Counted from the stretch's first letter, positions 33,038 to 41,682 are shown. The stretch is 64,000 bases of DNA from Paludibacteraceae bacterium (GCA_016297215.1 JAEDGZ010000006.1:1-64000), one strand, 5' to 3'. Numbers and translations are program-made. The notes: a model not told the origin generated them from the letters alone.

Positions 33038-33526
33038 CTACAACTTGCTGATGATTTCGTAGATTTCCGTCTCTCCGCCGTCGGTATAGCCTGTGTGGTT
33101 ATAGACGATTTTGCCTTTGCCGTCAAGGATGAAGAGGTGCGGCACGTTCTGCACGTTCATCGCACGTTTGAAGTCGCCGTTGGGGTCGAGCAGCACCTCG
33201 TACTCCCAACCAAAGCCGTCCACAAGGGGTTTCACCTTGTTGGCGTCTTGGGCTTGGTCAATGGAGACGATAATCATCTTCACGCCCGTCTCGTCCTGCC
33301 AGTCGGCATAGACCTCGTGAATCGCTTTCAACTCGCGTAGACAAGGCTTGCACCACGTTGCCCAGAAGGAGATGATTACGGGCTTACCGCCGTTGCTGAT
33401 GGTGCCGGTCTGCACGGTCTTGCCGTTGATGTCTTGCAGACGAACGTTCGGTAACTCGGCGCGAGCGCTCACTGCTGCGCCAAACAGCATGGCTACTGCC
33501 AAAAATAGGGTTTTTATTGTTTTCAT
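33038..33526 (-). CDS. TlpA-like periplasmic thioredoxin
   Basis: A 162-residue exported thiol-disulfide protein. The signal peptide ends at ARA (about residue 23). The thioredoxin domain has the active site SFWATWCKPCLREL, and VPHLFILDGKGKIVY holds the cis-proline. The extra helix typical of TlpA/ResA proteins is present. It is the first gene of a six-gene run toward 26.9 kb that includes three further thioredoxin-fold proteins. Its promoter is at 33563-33594. It could reduce or reload the CxxC motifs of the downstream proteins (inference). Confidence 0.88.
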   Translation of the reverse strand: MKTIKTLFLAVAMLFGAAVSARAELPNVRLQDINGKTVQTGTISNGGKPVIISFWATWCKPCLRELKAIHEVYADWQDETGVKMIIVSIDQAQDANKVKPLVDGFGWEYEVLLDPNGDFKRAMNVQNVPHLFILDGKGKIVYNHTGYTDGGETEIYEIISKL

Positions 33527-33562
33527 AATGCTAAATAATTTTCGTTTGTTTCAAATACCGTG

Positions 33563-33594
33563 CAAAGATACAACTTTTTTTTCGAATATGCAAA
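33563..33594 (-). promoter_or_regulatory. Promoter of the TlpA/Omp28 cluster
   Basis: Minus strand: TTTG (33591-33594), a 20-nt spacer and TATCTTTG (33563-33570), about 30 nt upstream of the TlpA start. Confidence 0.8.
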
Positions 33595-34263
33595 TTTTTT
33601 CGTGATTTTTTGTTTTAACATGTAATTGCCGTAGAACTTTTTACGTGTACTTACCGTTTTTCTTAACATGTAATGATTGTTTTTTTTTTTTCTTTAACAT
33701 GTAATCCCGACTAATCGGGATGCAAGCATTCTCGTGTAATTAACCATTAATTTTTTCCATTGTGTTCGCTGTGCAATTATTCCGCCTCCCCCGCCTCTCC
33801 TAAAAGGAGGGCAGGGGGCGGGATGGTGTCCGGGTGCGCAGGCGTCCTCGCCTGCTAATTAAGAATTAAGAGGCTCAGCCCTCCCCCTCTCTCTCTGTGA
33901 GGGAGGCGGGGGAGTTGGAGTTACATTCGACTCTGAAATTCATAGACGAAGGTAATAAGTCTTTTATCCTTTATCTTTTATCAAACAAAATACACTTGTT
34001 GCAAAATTTGCATTTGTCGCATAAGAAATGAGCAACCCCTCCCACATATATTAAATTATTATATATATAATATATAATAATTAGAATAACCCCTCTAACT
34101 CCCCAATTTTAATCTTTTTTCACCAGAAAAGAGGGGTACTTTTGGCGAAAAGTACCCCGTTTTTACCTCCAACTACCCCATTTTCAACCCCACTTATTTT
34201 GCAACACACCATCGTAAGGTCTTTGCCGAGACCTTACCGAGACCTATACAAGCATAAAAAGTT
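33595..34263. other. Non-coding AT-rich region
   Basis: No credible gene is seen here. It holds three copies of TTAACATGTAAT (33615, 33663, 33694), two CT- and G-rich patches resembling other gaps (33783-33825, 33878-33913), a family A palindrome (33831-33855), and an AT-rich run near 34050-34080 that is nearly self-complementary. Short open frames here have no recognisable features. Confidence 0.7.
33831..33855. repeat. Family A palindrome
   Basis: The complement of GCAGGCGAGGACGCCTGC plus GCACCCG. It differs from the copies at 23612 and 31209 only at the central base. Confidence 0.85.
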
Positions 34264-34323
34264 AATGCGACAAATGCAACAAATGCAACAAACGATAACG
34301 TTTTATTTGTTGCATTTGTTGCA
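34264..34323. repeat. Iteron-like repeats forming an 18-bp inverted repeat
   Basis: Three 9-bp direct repeats (AATGCRACA, 34264-34290) are followed, after 13 bp, by TTTGTTGCATTTGTTGCA (34306-34323), the exact complement of 34275-34292. The structure ends 17 bp before the -33 box of the nrdD promoter, a plausible operator position. Confidence 0.75.
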
Positions 34324-34340
34324 ATAAAATTTAGTATTCA

Positions 34341-34372
34341 TTTGCATATTTCAGAAAAAAGCAGTACTTTTG
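34341..34372 (+). promoter_or_regulatory. Promoter of the riboswitch-nrdDG transcript
   Basis: TTTG (34341-34344), a 20-nt spacer and TACTTTTG (34365-34372). Transcription should start near 34378, just before the riboswitch. Confidence 0.85.
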
Positions 34373-34397
34373 CACCGTGTTTTTAGAAACGAATAGT

Positions 34398-34571
34398 AGG
34401 TATCAGGATTAACGCCCTGATTGAAAAGGGAATACGGTGAAAGTCCGTAACAGACCCGCTGCTGTAAGTCCGCACACTCTCTTGTGTGTCATTCGCAAAA
34501 ATCCACTGATATGGGGCAACCATATTGGGAAGGAGGCGAAACAGGATAAGTCAGAAGACCTGCCTATTGTT
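34398..34571 (+). promoter_or_regulatory. Cobalamin (adenosylcobalamin-type) riboswitch
   Basis: The conserved parts are in order: an early GGTATCAGG, AAAAGGGAA (34424-34432), GGTGAAAGTCC (34437-34447), ACCCGCTGCTGTAAG, and the B12 box AAGTCAGAAGACCTGCC (34548-34564). The aptamer lies directly downstream of the promoter and upstream of an intrinsic terminator at 34716. It should lower nrdDG expression when B12 is bound. The exact outer limits are approximate. Confidence 0.92.
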
Positions 34572-34715
34572 CCGTTCAGCAACCGCTTTCGAGGAATGAA
34601 GCGTGAACGAATAGCCTTTAGGGTAGGGAACCCTTGCGAATAGAGAGTGGAGAGTTTAGGGCTCAGAGGAGAGAGTTGAGTGTTTCCCGTTGTTCCAAAG
34701 TCAGCGCATAGGCAT

Positions 34716-34757
34716 ATACGTTCCGCTTACTCGAAAGAGTAGGCGGAACGTATTTTT
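34716..34757 (+). terminator. Strong terminator between the riboswitch and nrdD
   Basis: A stem of 17 pairs (ATACGTTCCGCTTACTC with GAGTAGGCGGAACGTAT, one T-G pair), loop GAAA, then TTTTT. It is the likely expression platform of the riboswitch, although about 145 nt separate it from the aptamer end. Confidence 0.9.
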
Positions 34758-34769
34758 GTAATGGGTAAA

Positions 34770-34794
34770 GGAGGTGCGGTCTCCAGGCCGCACC
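34770..34794. repeat. Family B palindrome
   Basis: Identical over 25 bp to the complement of 36-60 inside the methyltransferase gene. Here it is in the untranslated leader between the terminator and nrdD. Confidence 0.85.
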
Positions 34795-34908
34795 AATTAA
34801 AGTAAGTAAAAAATGCGCTATCGGGATATTATTTAATTACAGCCCGGAGGGCGGATTACTTATTACCGAGCGTAGCGAGAATATGTTAAACAGTCAAATA
34901 GTCAAATC

Positions 34909-36999
34909 ATGGACACTTACATCATCAAACGAGACGGAAAGCAGGAGCCTTTCTCTATCGACAAAATTAAGAATGCCATCTCGAAGGCATTCATCGCATC
35001 AGGCACGTTTGCCACGGAAGAAACCCTTTCCGCTTTGCTCTCGCGCCTTCGTATTCACAGCGGCATAAGCGTTGAGGAAATCCAGAACCAAGTGGAAGTA
35101 GCGCTCATGGCGGAGCACTACTACACGGTGGCGAAGAACTATATGATTTACCGCTACCGCCATACCAAAGACCGCGAGACCTTGGAGAAACTCGACTTCC
35201 TCATCCACTACTGCTCCGCCACCAACGCCGCCACGGGCAGCAAGTACGATGCCAACGCCAATGTGGAGAAGAAGAACATCGCCACGCTCATCGGTGAACT
35301 GCCCAAGAGCAACTACATCCGCCTCAATCGCCGCATGCTATGCGACCGCATAGAGAAGATGTACGGCAAGGAGTTGGCGGACAAATACATCACCCTGCTC
35401 AAGCAGCACTTTATCTACAAGAACGATGAGACCTCGCTTGCCAACTATTGCGCCAGCATTACCATGTATCCTTGGCTGCTCGAAGGCACGAAGCCCATCG
35501 GCGGCAATGCTACCGCACCCACCAACCTCAAGTCCTTCTGCGGCGGGTTCATCAACATGGTCTTCATGGTCTCCTCCATGTTGTCCGGCGCCTGCGCTAC
35601 GCCCGAGTTCCTCATGTACATGAACTACTTTATCGAGCAGGAGTACGGCGAAGACTACTACCTGCGTGCGGACGAAGTGGTGGACTTGTCGAAGAAAAAG
35701 CGCACGATAGACAAGGTCATCACCGACTGTTTCCAGCAGGTAGTCTATTCCATCAACCAGCCTTCGGGTGCCCGCAACTTCCAGTCCGTCTTCTGGAATA
35801 TCAGTTACTACGACCGCTACTATTTCGAGAGTATCTTCGGCGAGTTCCGTTTCCCGAACGGCGACCGCCCGCATTGGGACTCGCTCGACTGGTTGCAGAA
35901 GCGTTTCATGCGCTGGTTCAATGCCGAGCGTACCCGCGCCGTGCTCACGTTCCCCGTGGAGACGATGGCGCTGCTCAGCGAGGACGGCGATGTGAAAGAC
36001 AAGGAGTATGCCGACTTCACCGCGCAGATGTACGCCGAGGGGCACTCTTTCTTCACCTACCTGAGCGACAATGCCGACTCGCTTGCCTCCTGCTGTCGCC
36101 TGCGCAACGAAATCACCGACAACGGCTTCTCCTACACCCTCGGCGCGGGAGGAGTCAGCACGGGCTCAAAGAGTGTGCTTACCATCAACCTTAATCGTGC
36201 CGTACAATACGCCGTGCGCAACCATATCCCTTACCAACAATATATAGAGGAGGTGGTTGACCTCATGCACAAGGTGCAACTTGCCTACAACGAGAACCTC
36301 AAGCAACTGCAGCAACAGGGCATGCTGCCCCTTTTCGACTCGGGCTTTATCAACCTCAGCCGCCAGTATCTGACCATCGGAGTGAACGGCATGGTCGAGG
36401 CGGCGGAGTTCTTAGGCATACCCATCAACGATAATCCCCGCTACGAGACCTTCGTGCAGACGGTGCTCGGAACGATAGAGCGCCTCAACAAGGCGTATCG
36501 CTCCAAGGAGATTCTCTTCAACTGCGAGATGATTCCCGCAGAGAATGTAGGAGTGAAGCATGCCAAGTGGGACAGGGAAGACGGCTATGTCGTGCCGCGA
36601 GACTGCTACAACAGTTATTTCTACATCGTGGAAGACACCTCCCTCAACGTGCTTGACAAGTTCCGCCTACACGGCAGAAAGTATGTAGAGCATCTCACGG
36701 GCGGCTCTGCGCTGCATTGCAACTTAGAGGAGCACCTCTCGCAGCCCCAATATCGCAACCTCCTCCGCGTGGCAGCGCAGGAAGGCACCAACTACTTCAC
36801 TTTCAACATCCCCAATACGGCTTGCAACGATTGCGGGCACATAGACAAACGCTACCTGCACCAATGCCCCGTCTGCGGCAGTCAGAATGTGGATTATCTC
36901 ACGCGTATCATCGGCTACCTGAAGCGAATCAGCAATTTCTCCGAGCCTCGCCAGCAGGAAGCCGCCCGCCGCTACTATGCGAAAGGTGTCTCCCTCTGA
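34909..36999 (+). CDS. nrdD: Anaerobic (class III) ribonucleoside-triphosphate reductase
   Basis: A 696-residue glycyl-radical enzyme that makes deoxyribonucleotides without oxygen. The N-terminal ATP-cone (IIKRDGKQEPFSIDKIKNAI) binds the allosteric nucleotide. The C-terminal zinc site has four cysteines (ACNDCG and CPVCGS). The radical glycine is G669 in RIIGYLKR, where many family members have RVCGY. nrdG follows 61 bp later. The leader holds a cobalamin riboswitch and a terminator, so this B12-independent enzyme is expected to be made when cobalamin is scarce. The ATG follows a short AT-rich repeat (34886-34906). Confidence 0.96.
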   Translation: MDTYIIKRDGKQEPFSIDKIKNAISKAFIASGTFATEETLSALLSRLRIHSGISVEEIQNQVEVALMAEHYYTVAKNYMIYRYRHTKDRETLEKLDFLIHYCSATNAATGSKYDANANVEKKNIATLIGELPKSNYIRLNRRMLCDRIEKMYGKELADKYITLLKQHFIYKNDETSLANYCASITMYPWLLEGTKPIGGNATAPTNLKSFCGGFINMVFMVSSMLSGACATPEFLMYMNYFIEQEYGEDYYLRADEVVDLSKKKRTIDKVITDCFQQVVYSINQPSGARNFQSVFWNISYYDRYYFESIFGEFRFPNGDRPHWDSLDWLQKRFMRWFNAERTRAVLTFPVETMALLSEDGDVKDKEYADFTAQMYAEGHSFFTYLSDNADSLASCCRLRNEITDNGFSYTLGAGGVSTGSKSVLTINLNRAVQYAVRNHIPYQQYIEEVVDLMHKVQLAYNENLKQLQQQGMLPLFDSGFINLSRQYLTIGVNGMVEAAEFLGIPINDNPRYETFVQTVLGTIERLNKAYRSKEILFNCEMIPAENVGVKHAKWDREDGYVVPRDCYNSYFYIVEDTSLNVLDKFRLHGRKYVEHLTGGSALHCNLEEHLSQPQYRNLLRVAAQEGTNYFTFNIPNTACNDCGHIDKRYLHQCPVCGSQNVDYLTRIIGYLKRISNFSEPRQQEAARRYYAKGVSL

Positions 37000-37030
37000 T
37001 GCTTGCAAGTAGGGTAGAGCATACGCGCTC

Positions 37031-37057
37031 ATAATTCATAATTCATAATTCATAATT
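37031..37057. repeat. ATAATTC tandem repeat between nrdD and nrdG
   Basis: Nearly four copies of a 7-bp unit stand directly before the nrdG ATG at 37061. Confidence 0.85.
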
Positions 37058-37060
37058 TCC

Positions 37061-37522
37061 ATGCGTTTCCTCGATTACGATATTGTCTTTCAGGAGGTAC
37101 CGGACGAGACAACCTTGGCGCTCAATATAAGCCGCTGTCCGCACCGTTGCCCTGGATGTCATAGCCCCCAACTATGGCTTGACCAAGGCGAGGTGCTGAC
37201 TGCGCAGGTACTGGATACGCTCATCGCGCGTTATCCCTACATCACCTGCGTAGCGTTCATGGGAGGCGATGCCGATACAGACGTGTTGCACTTGCTTGCC
37301 GCCCACGTCCATGCTTGCCACAGTCTGCGCACGGCGTGGTACACGGGCTTCACGTGGCAACAACTGCCTGCCTCCCTGCGCCAAGCCTTCGACTATATCA
37401 AGGTCGGTCCCTATATCGAAGCCTTAGGAGGCTTGAAAAGCAAGCAAACGAACCAGCGTTTCTATCGCATAGACCGCGCCACAGGCATCATCCTCGCCGA
37501 CCTGACTTCCCGTTTCCGATAG
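37061..37522 (+). CDS. nrdG: Anaerobic RNR activating enzyme (radical SAM)
   Basis: A 153-residue radical-SAM activase that installs the glycyl radical on NrdD. The 4Fe-4S motif is C26-x3-C30-x2-C33 in SRCPHRCPGCHSPQLW. VAFMGGDAD is the SAM-binding GGE-like motif and YIKVGPYIEALGGL is the family's C-terminal signature. The length is normal. It is co-transcribed with nrdD under the cobalamin riboswitch, with a small tandem repeat between the genes. Confidence 0.94.
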   Translation: MRFLDYDIVFQEVPDETTLALNISRCPHRCPGCHSPQLWLDQGEVLTAQVLDTLIARYPYITCVAFMGGDADTDVLHLLAAHVHACHSLRTAWYTGFTWQQLPASLRQAFDYIKVGPYIEALGGLKSKQTNQRFYRIDRATGIILADLTSRFR

Positions 37523-37560
37523 AGGGATTATGCAAATACGGATAGAAAAACGGCGAATAT

Positions 37561-37592
37561 CTTGCGTATCTCAGAAAAAAGCAGTACCTTTG
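37561..37592 (+). promoter_or_regulatory. Promoter of the AspT-like transporter gene
   Basis: CTTG (37561-37564), a 20-nt spacer ending AAAAAAGCAG and TACCTTTG (37585-37592). The leader to 37694 is mostly tandem repeat. Confidence 0.8.
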
Positions 37593-37620
37593 CACTCCGT
37601 TTTAGAAAAAGGTACAAAGT

Positions 37621-37690
37621 CGTAAATCGTAATTCGTAAATCGTAATTCGTAAATCGTAAATCGTAAATCGTAAATCGTAATTCGTAAAT
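37621..37690. repeat. Ten copies of a 7-bp repeat in a 5' leader
   Basis: The unit TCGTAAA/TCGTAAT is repeated about ten times, ending 3 bp before the transporter ATG at 37694. It is the longest tandem array in the window. A shorter, related array lies at 24323-24350, upstream of the RecD-like gene. Confidence 0.9.
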
Positions 37691-37693
37691 CAT

Positions 37694-39358
37694 ATGTTGT
37701 CTTGGTTTCATGATTTGTTCTTTGGTGCGGGCATTGCACACTCCATCTTCGTGCTTACCTTAGCCATTGCCGCCGGTGTATTCTTAGGTAATCAGTTGAA
37801 GTTCAAGGGTATTACCTTGGGCGTTACGTGGATTCTCTTCGTAGCGATTGCCTTCTCCCATTTCGGTATGCATCTCGACCCGCAGGTGGAGTCGTTTGCC
37901 AAGGATTTCGGACTCATCCTCTTTGTCTATTCTATTGGTTTGCAGGTCGGTCCGTCGTTCTTCTCCTCTTTCGGTAAGGGCGGACTCAAACTGAACATAT
38001 TGGCGATGGGCATCGTCCTCTTGGGCTGCGTTACCGCCTATGTGATTCACCTTATCAGTGGTGTGGACATCGCTACTATGACCGGTGTCCTCTTTGGTGC
38101 GGTTACCAACACGCCCGGTCTCGGTGCGGCGCAGCAGGCGTATGCCGACATGCGCGGCGTCGCTAACCCCGACATCGCCAGTGGCTATGCGATGGCGTAT
38201 CCCCTCGGCGTGGTGGGTATCATCTTCGTATTGATGCTCATGCGTTGGGTGTTCCGTATCAAACTCGACAAGGAGGAAGCCCGTGTAGAGGCGGAGAAGG
38301 GCACGCAGAAAGAGATAGAGTTCATCGACATCACGCTGACCAACCCGCAGGTGGAAGGCACGCTCATCAAAGACCTCGGGCACCTATGCAATATGAAACT
38401 GATTGTCAGCCGTTTGGTGCACCCCAACGGCGAGGATGAGATGCCCGATGTGAATACCGTCTTGCATTGTGGCGACCGCGTGCGGGTGGTTACAGACGCC
38501 GACCATGAGAAGAGTGTGCTCCTCTTGGGAGAGCAGACCACGCTGCCGGAGCAAGACAAACAGACGGCGCACCTCGTGTCAAAACACATCACCGTTACGC
38601 GCTCCGAACTCAACGGCAAGCGTATCGGCGAACTCAATATCCGCGCTATCTACCATGTCAGCATTACACGCATCCGCCGTGCGGGTATTGAACTCTTGGC
38701 TACCCGCGACCTGTACCTGCAGTTGGGCGACCGACTGACCGTTGTGGGCGAAGAAAAAGACGTGGAGAAAGTGGCAAAGTACGTGGGCAACTCCACCAAA
38801 CGCCTTGATATGCCGAACCTTGCCGCCATCTTCTGCGGTATTGGTATCGGCGTAGCACTGGGCATGTTGCCTATCGTGCTGCCCGGGCTCTCTCAGCCTT
38901 TCAAACTCGGACTCGCAGGCGGTACGCTCATTATCGCTATTCTGCTGGGCTATTTCGGACCCAAGTGGCATATCGTTACCTATACCACCAGCAGTGCCAA
39001 CCTGATGATTCGCGAGATAGGTATCGCTATGTTCCTTGCGGCAGTGGGCTTCGGCGCAGGTAAGACCTTTGTGCCGACCTTGCTCGCGGGCGGCTACATG
39101 TGGATAGGGTATGGTGTTATCATCACCTTGCTGCCGCTTCTCATTGCGGCATTGGTGGGGCGTCTTTGGCTCAAACTCGACTATTTCACCCTCATGGGCT
39201 TGATTGCAGGCAGCACCACCGACCCGCCGGCATTGGCGTATGCCACCGCCCAGTCCTCGGTCAACGACCGCGCCGCCGTGGCATACTCCACCGTTTACCC
39301 ATTGACCATGTTCCTCCGCGTGCTCACAGGACAGATGATGATACTCTTCTTCTTGTAA
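37694..39358 (+). CDS. AspT/YidE-type putative transporter with RCK_C domains
   Basis: A 554-residue inner-membrane protein of the aspartate:alanine exchanger family. Two halves of about five helices each (residues 10-185 and 375-554) are duplicated membrane domains. The motifs GLILFVYSIGLQVGPSF, GAVTNTPGLGAAQQAY and the second-half GLIAGSTTDPPALAYA are family signatures. Between them, residues 200-370 hold two TrkA-C/RCK-C regulatory domains (GTLIKDLGHL, GDRVRVVTD). The substrate is not known; family members move amino acids or dicarboxylates. The leader contains ten 7-bp repeats. Confidence 0.88.
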   Translation: MLSWFHDLFFGAGIAHSIFVLTLAIAAGVFLGNQLKFKGITLGVTWILFVAIAFSHFGMHLDPQVESFAKDFGLILFVYSIGLQVGPSFFSSFGKGGLKLNILAMGIVLLGCVTAYVIHLISGVDIATMTGVLFGAVTNTPGLGAAQQAYADMRGVANPDIASGYAMAYPLGVVGIIFVLMLMRWVFRIKLDKEEARVEAEKGTQKEIEFIDITLTNPQVEGTLIKDLGHLCNMKLIVSRLVHPNGEDEMPDVNTVLHCGDRVRVVTDADHEKSVLLLGEQTTLPEQDKQTAHLVSKHITVTRSELNGKRIGELNIRAIYHVSITRIRRAGIELLATRDLYLQLGDRLTVVGEEKDVEKVAKYVGNSTKRLDMPNLAAIFCGIGIGVALGMLPIVLPGLSQPFKLGLAGGTLIIAILLGYFGPKWHIVTYTTSSANLMIREIGIAMFLAAVGFGAGKTFVPTLLAGGYMWIGYGVIITLLPLLIAALVGRLWLKLDYFTLMGLIAGSTTDPPALAYATAQSSVNDRAAVAYSTVYPLTMFLRVLTGQMMILFFL

Positions 39359-39381
39359 GTGAACCTAATGGCATACAAAGA

Positions 39382-39418
39382 GGCTGTCTACCGAAAGTGG
39401 TTAGACAGCCCTTTTTTG
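39382..39418 (+). terminator. Terminator of the transporter gene
   Basis: GGCTGTCTA / TAGACAGCC around an 11-nt loop (itself able to pair CC/GG), then CTTTTTT. It lies in the gap with the convergent tex gene. Confidence 0.88.
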
Positions 39419-39435
39419 TATTGCTCCGCAGCGCA

Positions 39436-41559
39436 CTACACTTGCTTTAGCGATAGTTGGATGCGCTGCCTGCCGCGGTCAATGGCGATGACGCGCACCT
39501 GTACGTGTTGGTGCAGGCTCACCACCTGCGCGGGGTCGGAGATACGGCGGTTGGCCATCTCGGAGATGTGTATCAGTCCGTCTTTGTGCACACCCAAATC
39601 CACAAACGCGCCGAAGTTGGAGATGTTGGTTACTATCCCCGGCAGCACCATGCCCACTTGCAGGTCGTCGATGGTGTGCACGTTCTCCGCAAAATGGAAC
39701 TCCTCCAACTGCTCTCTGGGGTCGCGGCTCGGCTTCTCTAACTCGCGGAGGATGTCCATCAGCGTGGGTAGTCCTATCTGCTCCGTAATATATTTGTTTG
39801 GGTTGATTTGGCTGCGAAGGGCTTTATCTTTCATCAGGTCTGCCACTGTGCAGCCTAAGTCGCGCGCCATTCGCTCCACTACGGGGTACGCCTCGGGGTG
39901 GACGGCGGAGTTGTCCAGCGGCATGTCGGAGTCGGTAACGCGCAGGAAACCCGCCGATTGCTCGAAGGTCTTGGCACCCATCTTCGGCACTTTCAGCAGC
40001 GCCTTGCGGTTGGGGAATGCGCCGTTGGCAGCGCGGTAGTCCACGATGTTCTGCGCGAGGGTCGGACCCAAGCCGGAGATATAGGTGAGCAGGTGCTTGC
40101 TGGCGGTGTTCACATCCACACCCACGTGGTTCACCACGCTCTCCACGGTCTGCTCGAGGCTCTCTTTCAGCCGCGTCTGGTCCACATCGTGCTGGTATTG
40201 CCCCACGCCGATGGACTTCGGGTCTATTTTCACGAGTTCGGCGAGCGGGTCCATCAGTCGCCTGCCTATGCTCACCGCGCCGCGGACGGTTACGTCTTCG
40301 TCGGGGAACTCCTCGCGGGCTAACTTGCTCGCGGAATAGACCGAGGCGCCGTTCTCACTGACGACGAACACCTGCGGTTTCTGCGGCTCACTTATGTTTT
40401 TGAGGGCGACTTGCACCATCTGCTCCGTCTCGCGGCTCGCAGTACCGTTGCCGATAGCAATCGCCTGAATGGCATACTGCTGCACGAGTGTGGCAACGGT
40501 CTTGGTGGCATCGGGCTGGTGGAGATAGACCACGGTGTGCATGAGCAGGTCGCCTTGCGCGGAGAGCACTACCACCTTGCAGCCCGTGCGGAAGCCCGGG
40601 TCGAGCGCCAGCACGCGTTTCTGCCCGAGGGGCGCATCTAATAGCAGTTGGCGCAGGTTGTTGGCGAACACGCGTATCGCCTCCGCGTCGGCTTTCTCCT
40701 TGCTCTGCGCGGCGAACTCCGTCTCTATGGCGGGCTTCAGCAGCCGTTTGTAGCTGTCTTCCATCGCGAGTTCCACTTGGTACGCGGCGTCGTTGCTCGA
40801 CCGCAGGTAGAGATTTGCCAGTTTGTCAAGGCTCTTTTCCGTGTCAGGCGAAATGTCCACGCGGAGGAAGCCCTCTTTCTCCGCGCGGCGGATGGCGAGC
40901 AGGCGGTGGCTCGATATGCGTTTCAGCGGCTCGGACACTGCGAAATAGTCTTTGTAGTTTTGCGCCTCGGGCTCGTTCTCCTTGCCCTTCACCACCTTGG
41001 TTGTGAGGATGGCGGTGTAGGAGAACTCGCGGCGGATGGCGTTGCGCGAGCGCTCATCTTCGGCGATACGCTGGGCGATGATGTCGCGTGCACCTTGCAG
41101 CGCCTCGGCGGTATCTCGCACGTTTTCATTGAGATAACGCTTTGCCATCTGCTCGGGATTGCCTGCGGGTTGCTTGAGCAATTCCTCCGCCAGCGGTGTC
41201 AGCCCTTTCTCGGCGGCGATGTCCGCGCGGGTCTTGCGGCGAGGCTTATAGGGCAGGTAGATATCCTCCAACTCGGTGCTGTTCCAGCAGTCTTCTATGC
41301 GGCGGCGCAGGTCGTCGGTCAGTTTGCCTTGGCTCTCGATGGTGGAGAGCACGGTCTGCTTGCGGTCGGCTAAGTCTTGCAGACGGGTGTATTCCTGTTG
41401 TATGCCGGCTATTTGCACCTCGTCTAATGAGCCTGTCTTCTCCTTGCGGTAACGGGCGATGAACGGGATAGTAGCCTTCTCGTCAAGCAGCGCGATGGTT
41501 GCCGCCACCTGCCTGGCACTAATGCCCACGATGGGCGATATGAGCGATTCGTAGTTCAT
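39436..41559 (-). CDS. tex: Tex-family S1 RNA-binding transcription accessory protein
   Basis: A 707-residue protein acting on nucleic acid and transcription. Helix-turn-helix and YqgF/RNase H-like regions (RVLALDPGFRTGCKVVVL) are followed by helix-hairpin-helix motifs (LLTYISGLGPTLAQNIVDYR, NRKALLKVPKMG). A C-terminal S1 domain follows from about residue 635 (VGMVLPGIVTNISNFGAFVDLGVHKDGLIHISEM). I use the ATG at 41559 (MNYESLISPIV), which fits the family N-terminus. The longer frame to 41607 would add 16 residues read from AT-rich repeat-like DNA. Confidence 0.93.
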   Translation of the reverse strand: MNYESLISPIVGISARQVAATIALLDEKATIPFIARYRKEKTGSLDEVQIAGIQQEYTRLQDLADRKQTVLSTIESQGKLTDDLRRRIEDCWNSTELEDIYLPYKPRRKTRADIAAEKGLTPLAEELLKQPAGNPEQMAKRYLNENVRDTAEALQGARDIIAQRIAEDERSRNAIRREFSYTAILTTKVVKGKENEPEAQNYKDYFAVSEPLKRISSHRLLAIRRAEKEGFLRVDISPDTEKSLDKLANLYLRSSNDAAYQVELAMEDSYKRLLKPAIETEFAAQSKEKADAEAIRVFANNLRQLLLDAPLGQKRVLALDPGFRTGCKVVVLSAQGDLLMHTVVYLHQPDATKTVATLVQQYAIQAIAIGNGTASRETEQMVQVALKNISEPQKPQVFVVSENGASVYSASKLAREEFPDEDVTVRGAVSIGRRLMDPLAELVKIDPKSIGVGQYQHDVDQTRLKESLEQTVESVVNHVGVDVNTASKHLLTYISGLGPTLAQNIVDYRAANGAFPNRKALLKVPKMGAKTFEQSAGFLRVTDSDMPLDNSAVHPEAYPVVERMARDLGCTVADLMKDKALRSQINPNKYITEQIGLPTLMDILRELEKPSRDPREQLEEFHFAENVHTIDDLQVGMVLPGIVTNISNFGAFVDLGVHKDGLIHISEMANRRISDPAQVVSLHQHVQVRVIAIDRGRQRIQLSLKQV

Positions 41560-41599
41560 AATTGGCGATTCATTTTTAATCCTTTGAATGGGACTTTTG

Positions 41600-41682
41600 T
41601 TTAACATATAATTATCATGTAATTATTCATATAATTTTGCAACGTAAATTAATGGTAAATTATACGATAATTATATGTTAAA
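41600..41682. repeat. 17-bp inverted repeat upstream of tex
   Basis: TTTAACATATAATTATC (41600-41616) and its exact complement (41666-41682) enclose 49 bp of AT-rich DNA. The motif TTAACATRTAAT also occurs three times at 33615-33705. A TTAATTG tandem repeat follows at 41702-41722. Together these fill the gap between folA and tex. Confidence 0.75.

Noticed and set aside
34264..34323. Replication origin or plasmid iterons
   Set aside because: Only three direct 9-mers, no Rep or DnaA gene nearby, and the location fits an operator better.
34142..34327. Small open frame of 61 codons upstream of the riboswitch
   Set aside because: It runs through the iteron-like repeats, has no promoter or homology features, and its peptide mirrors the repeat.
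33527..34340. tRNA or other structured RNA in the longest gene-free stretch
   Set aside because: I could not find a cloverleaf, a CCA-like end or any known RNA signature there.
37621..37690. Possible CRISPR array
   Set aside because: Units are 7 bp, contiguous and without spacers, and there are no cas genes, so this is a simple tandem repeat.
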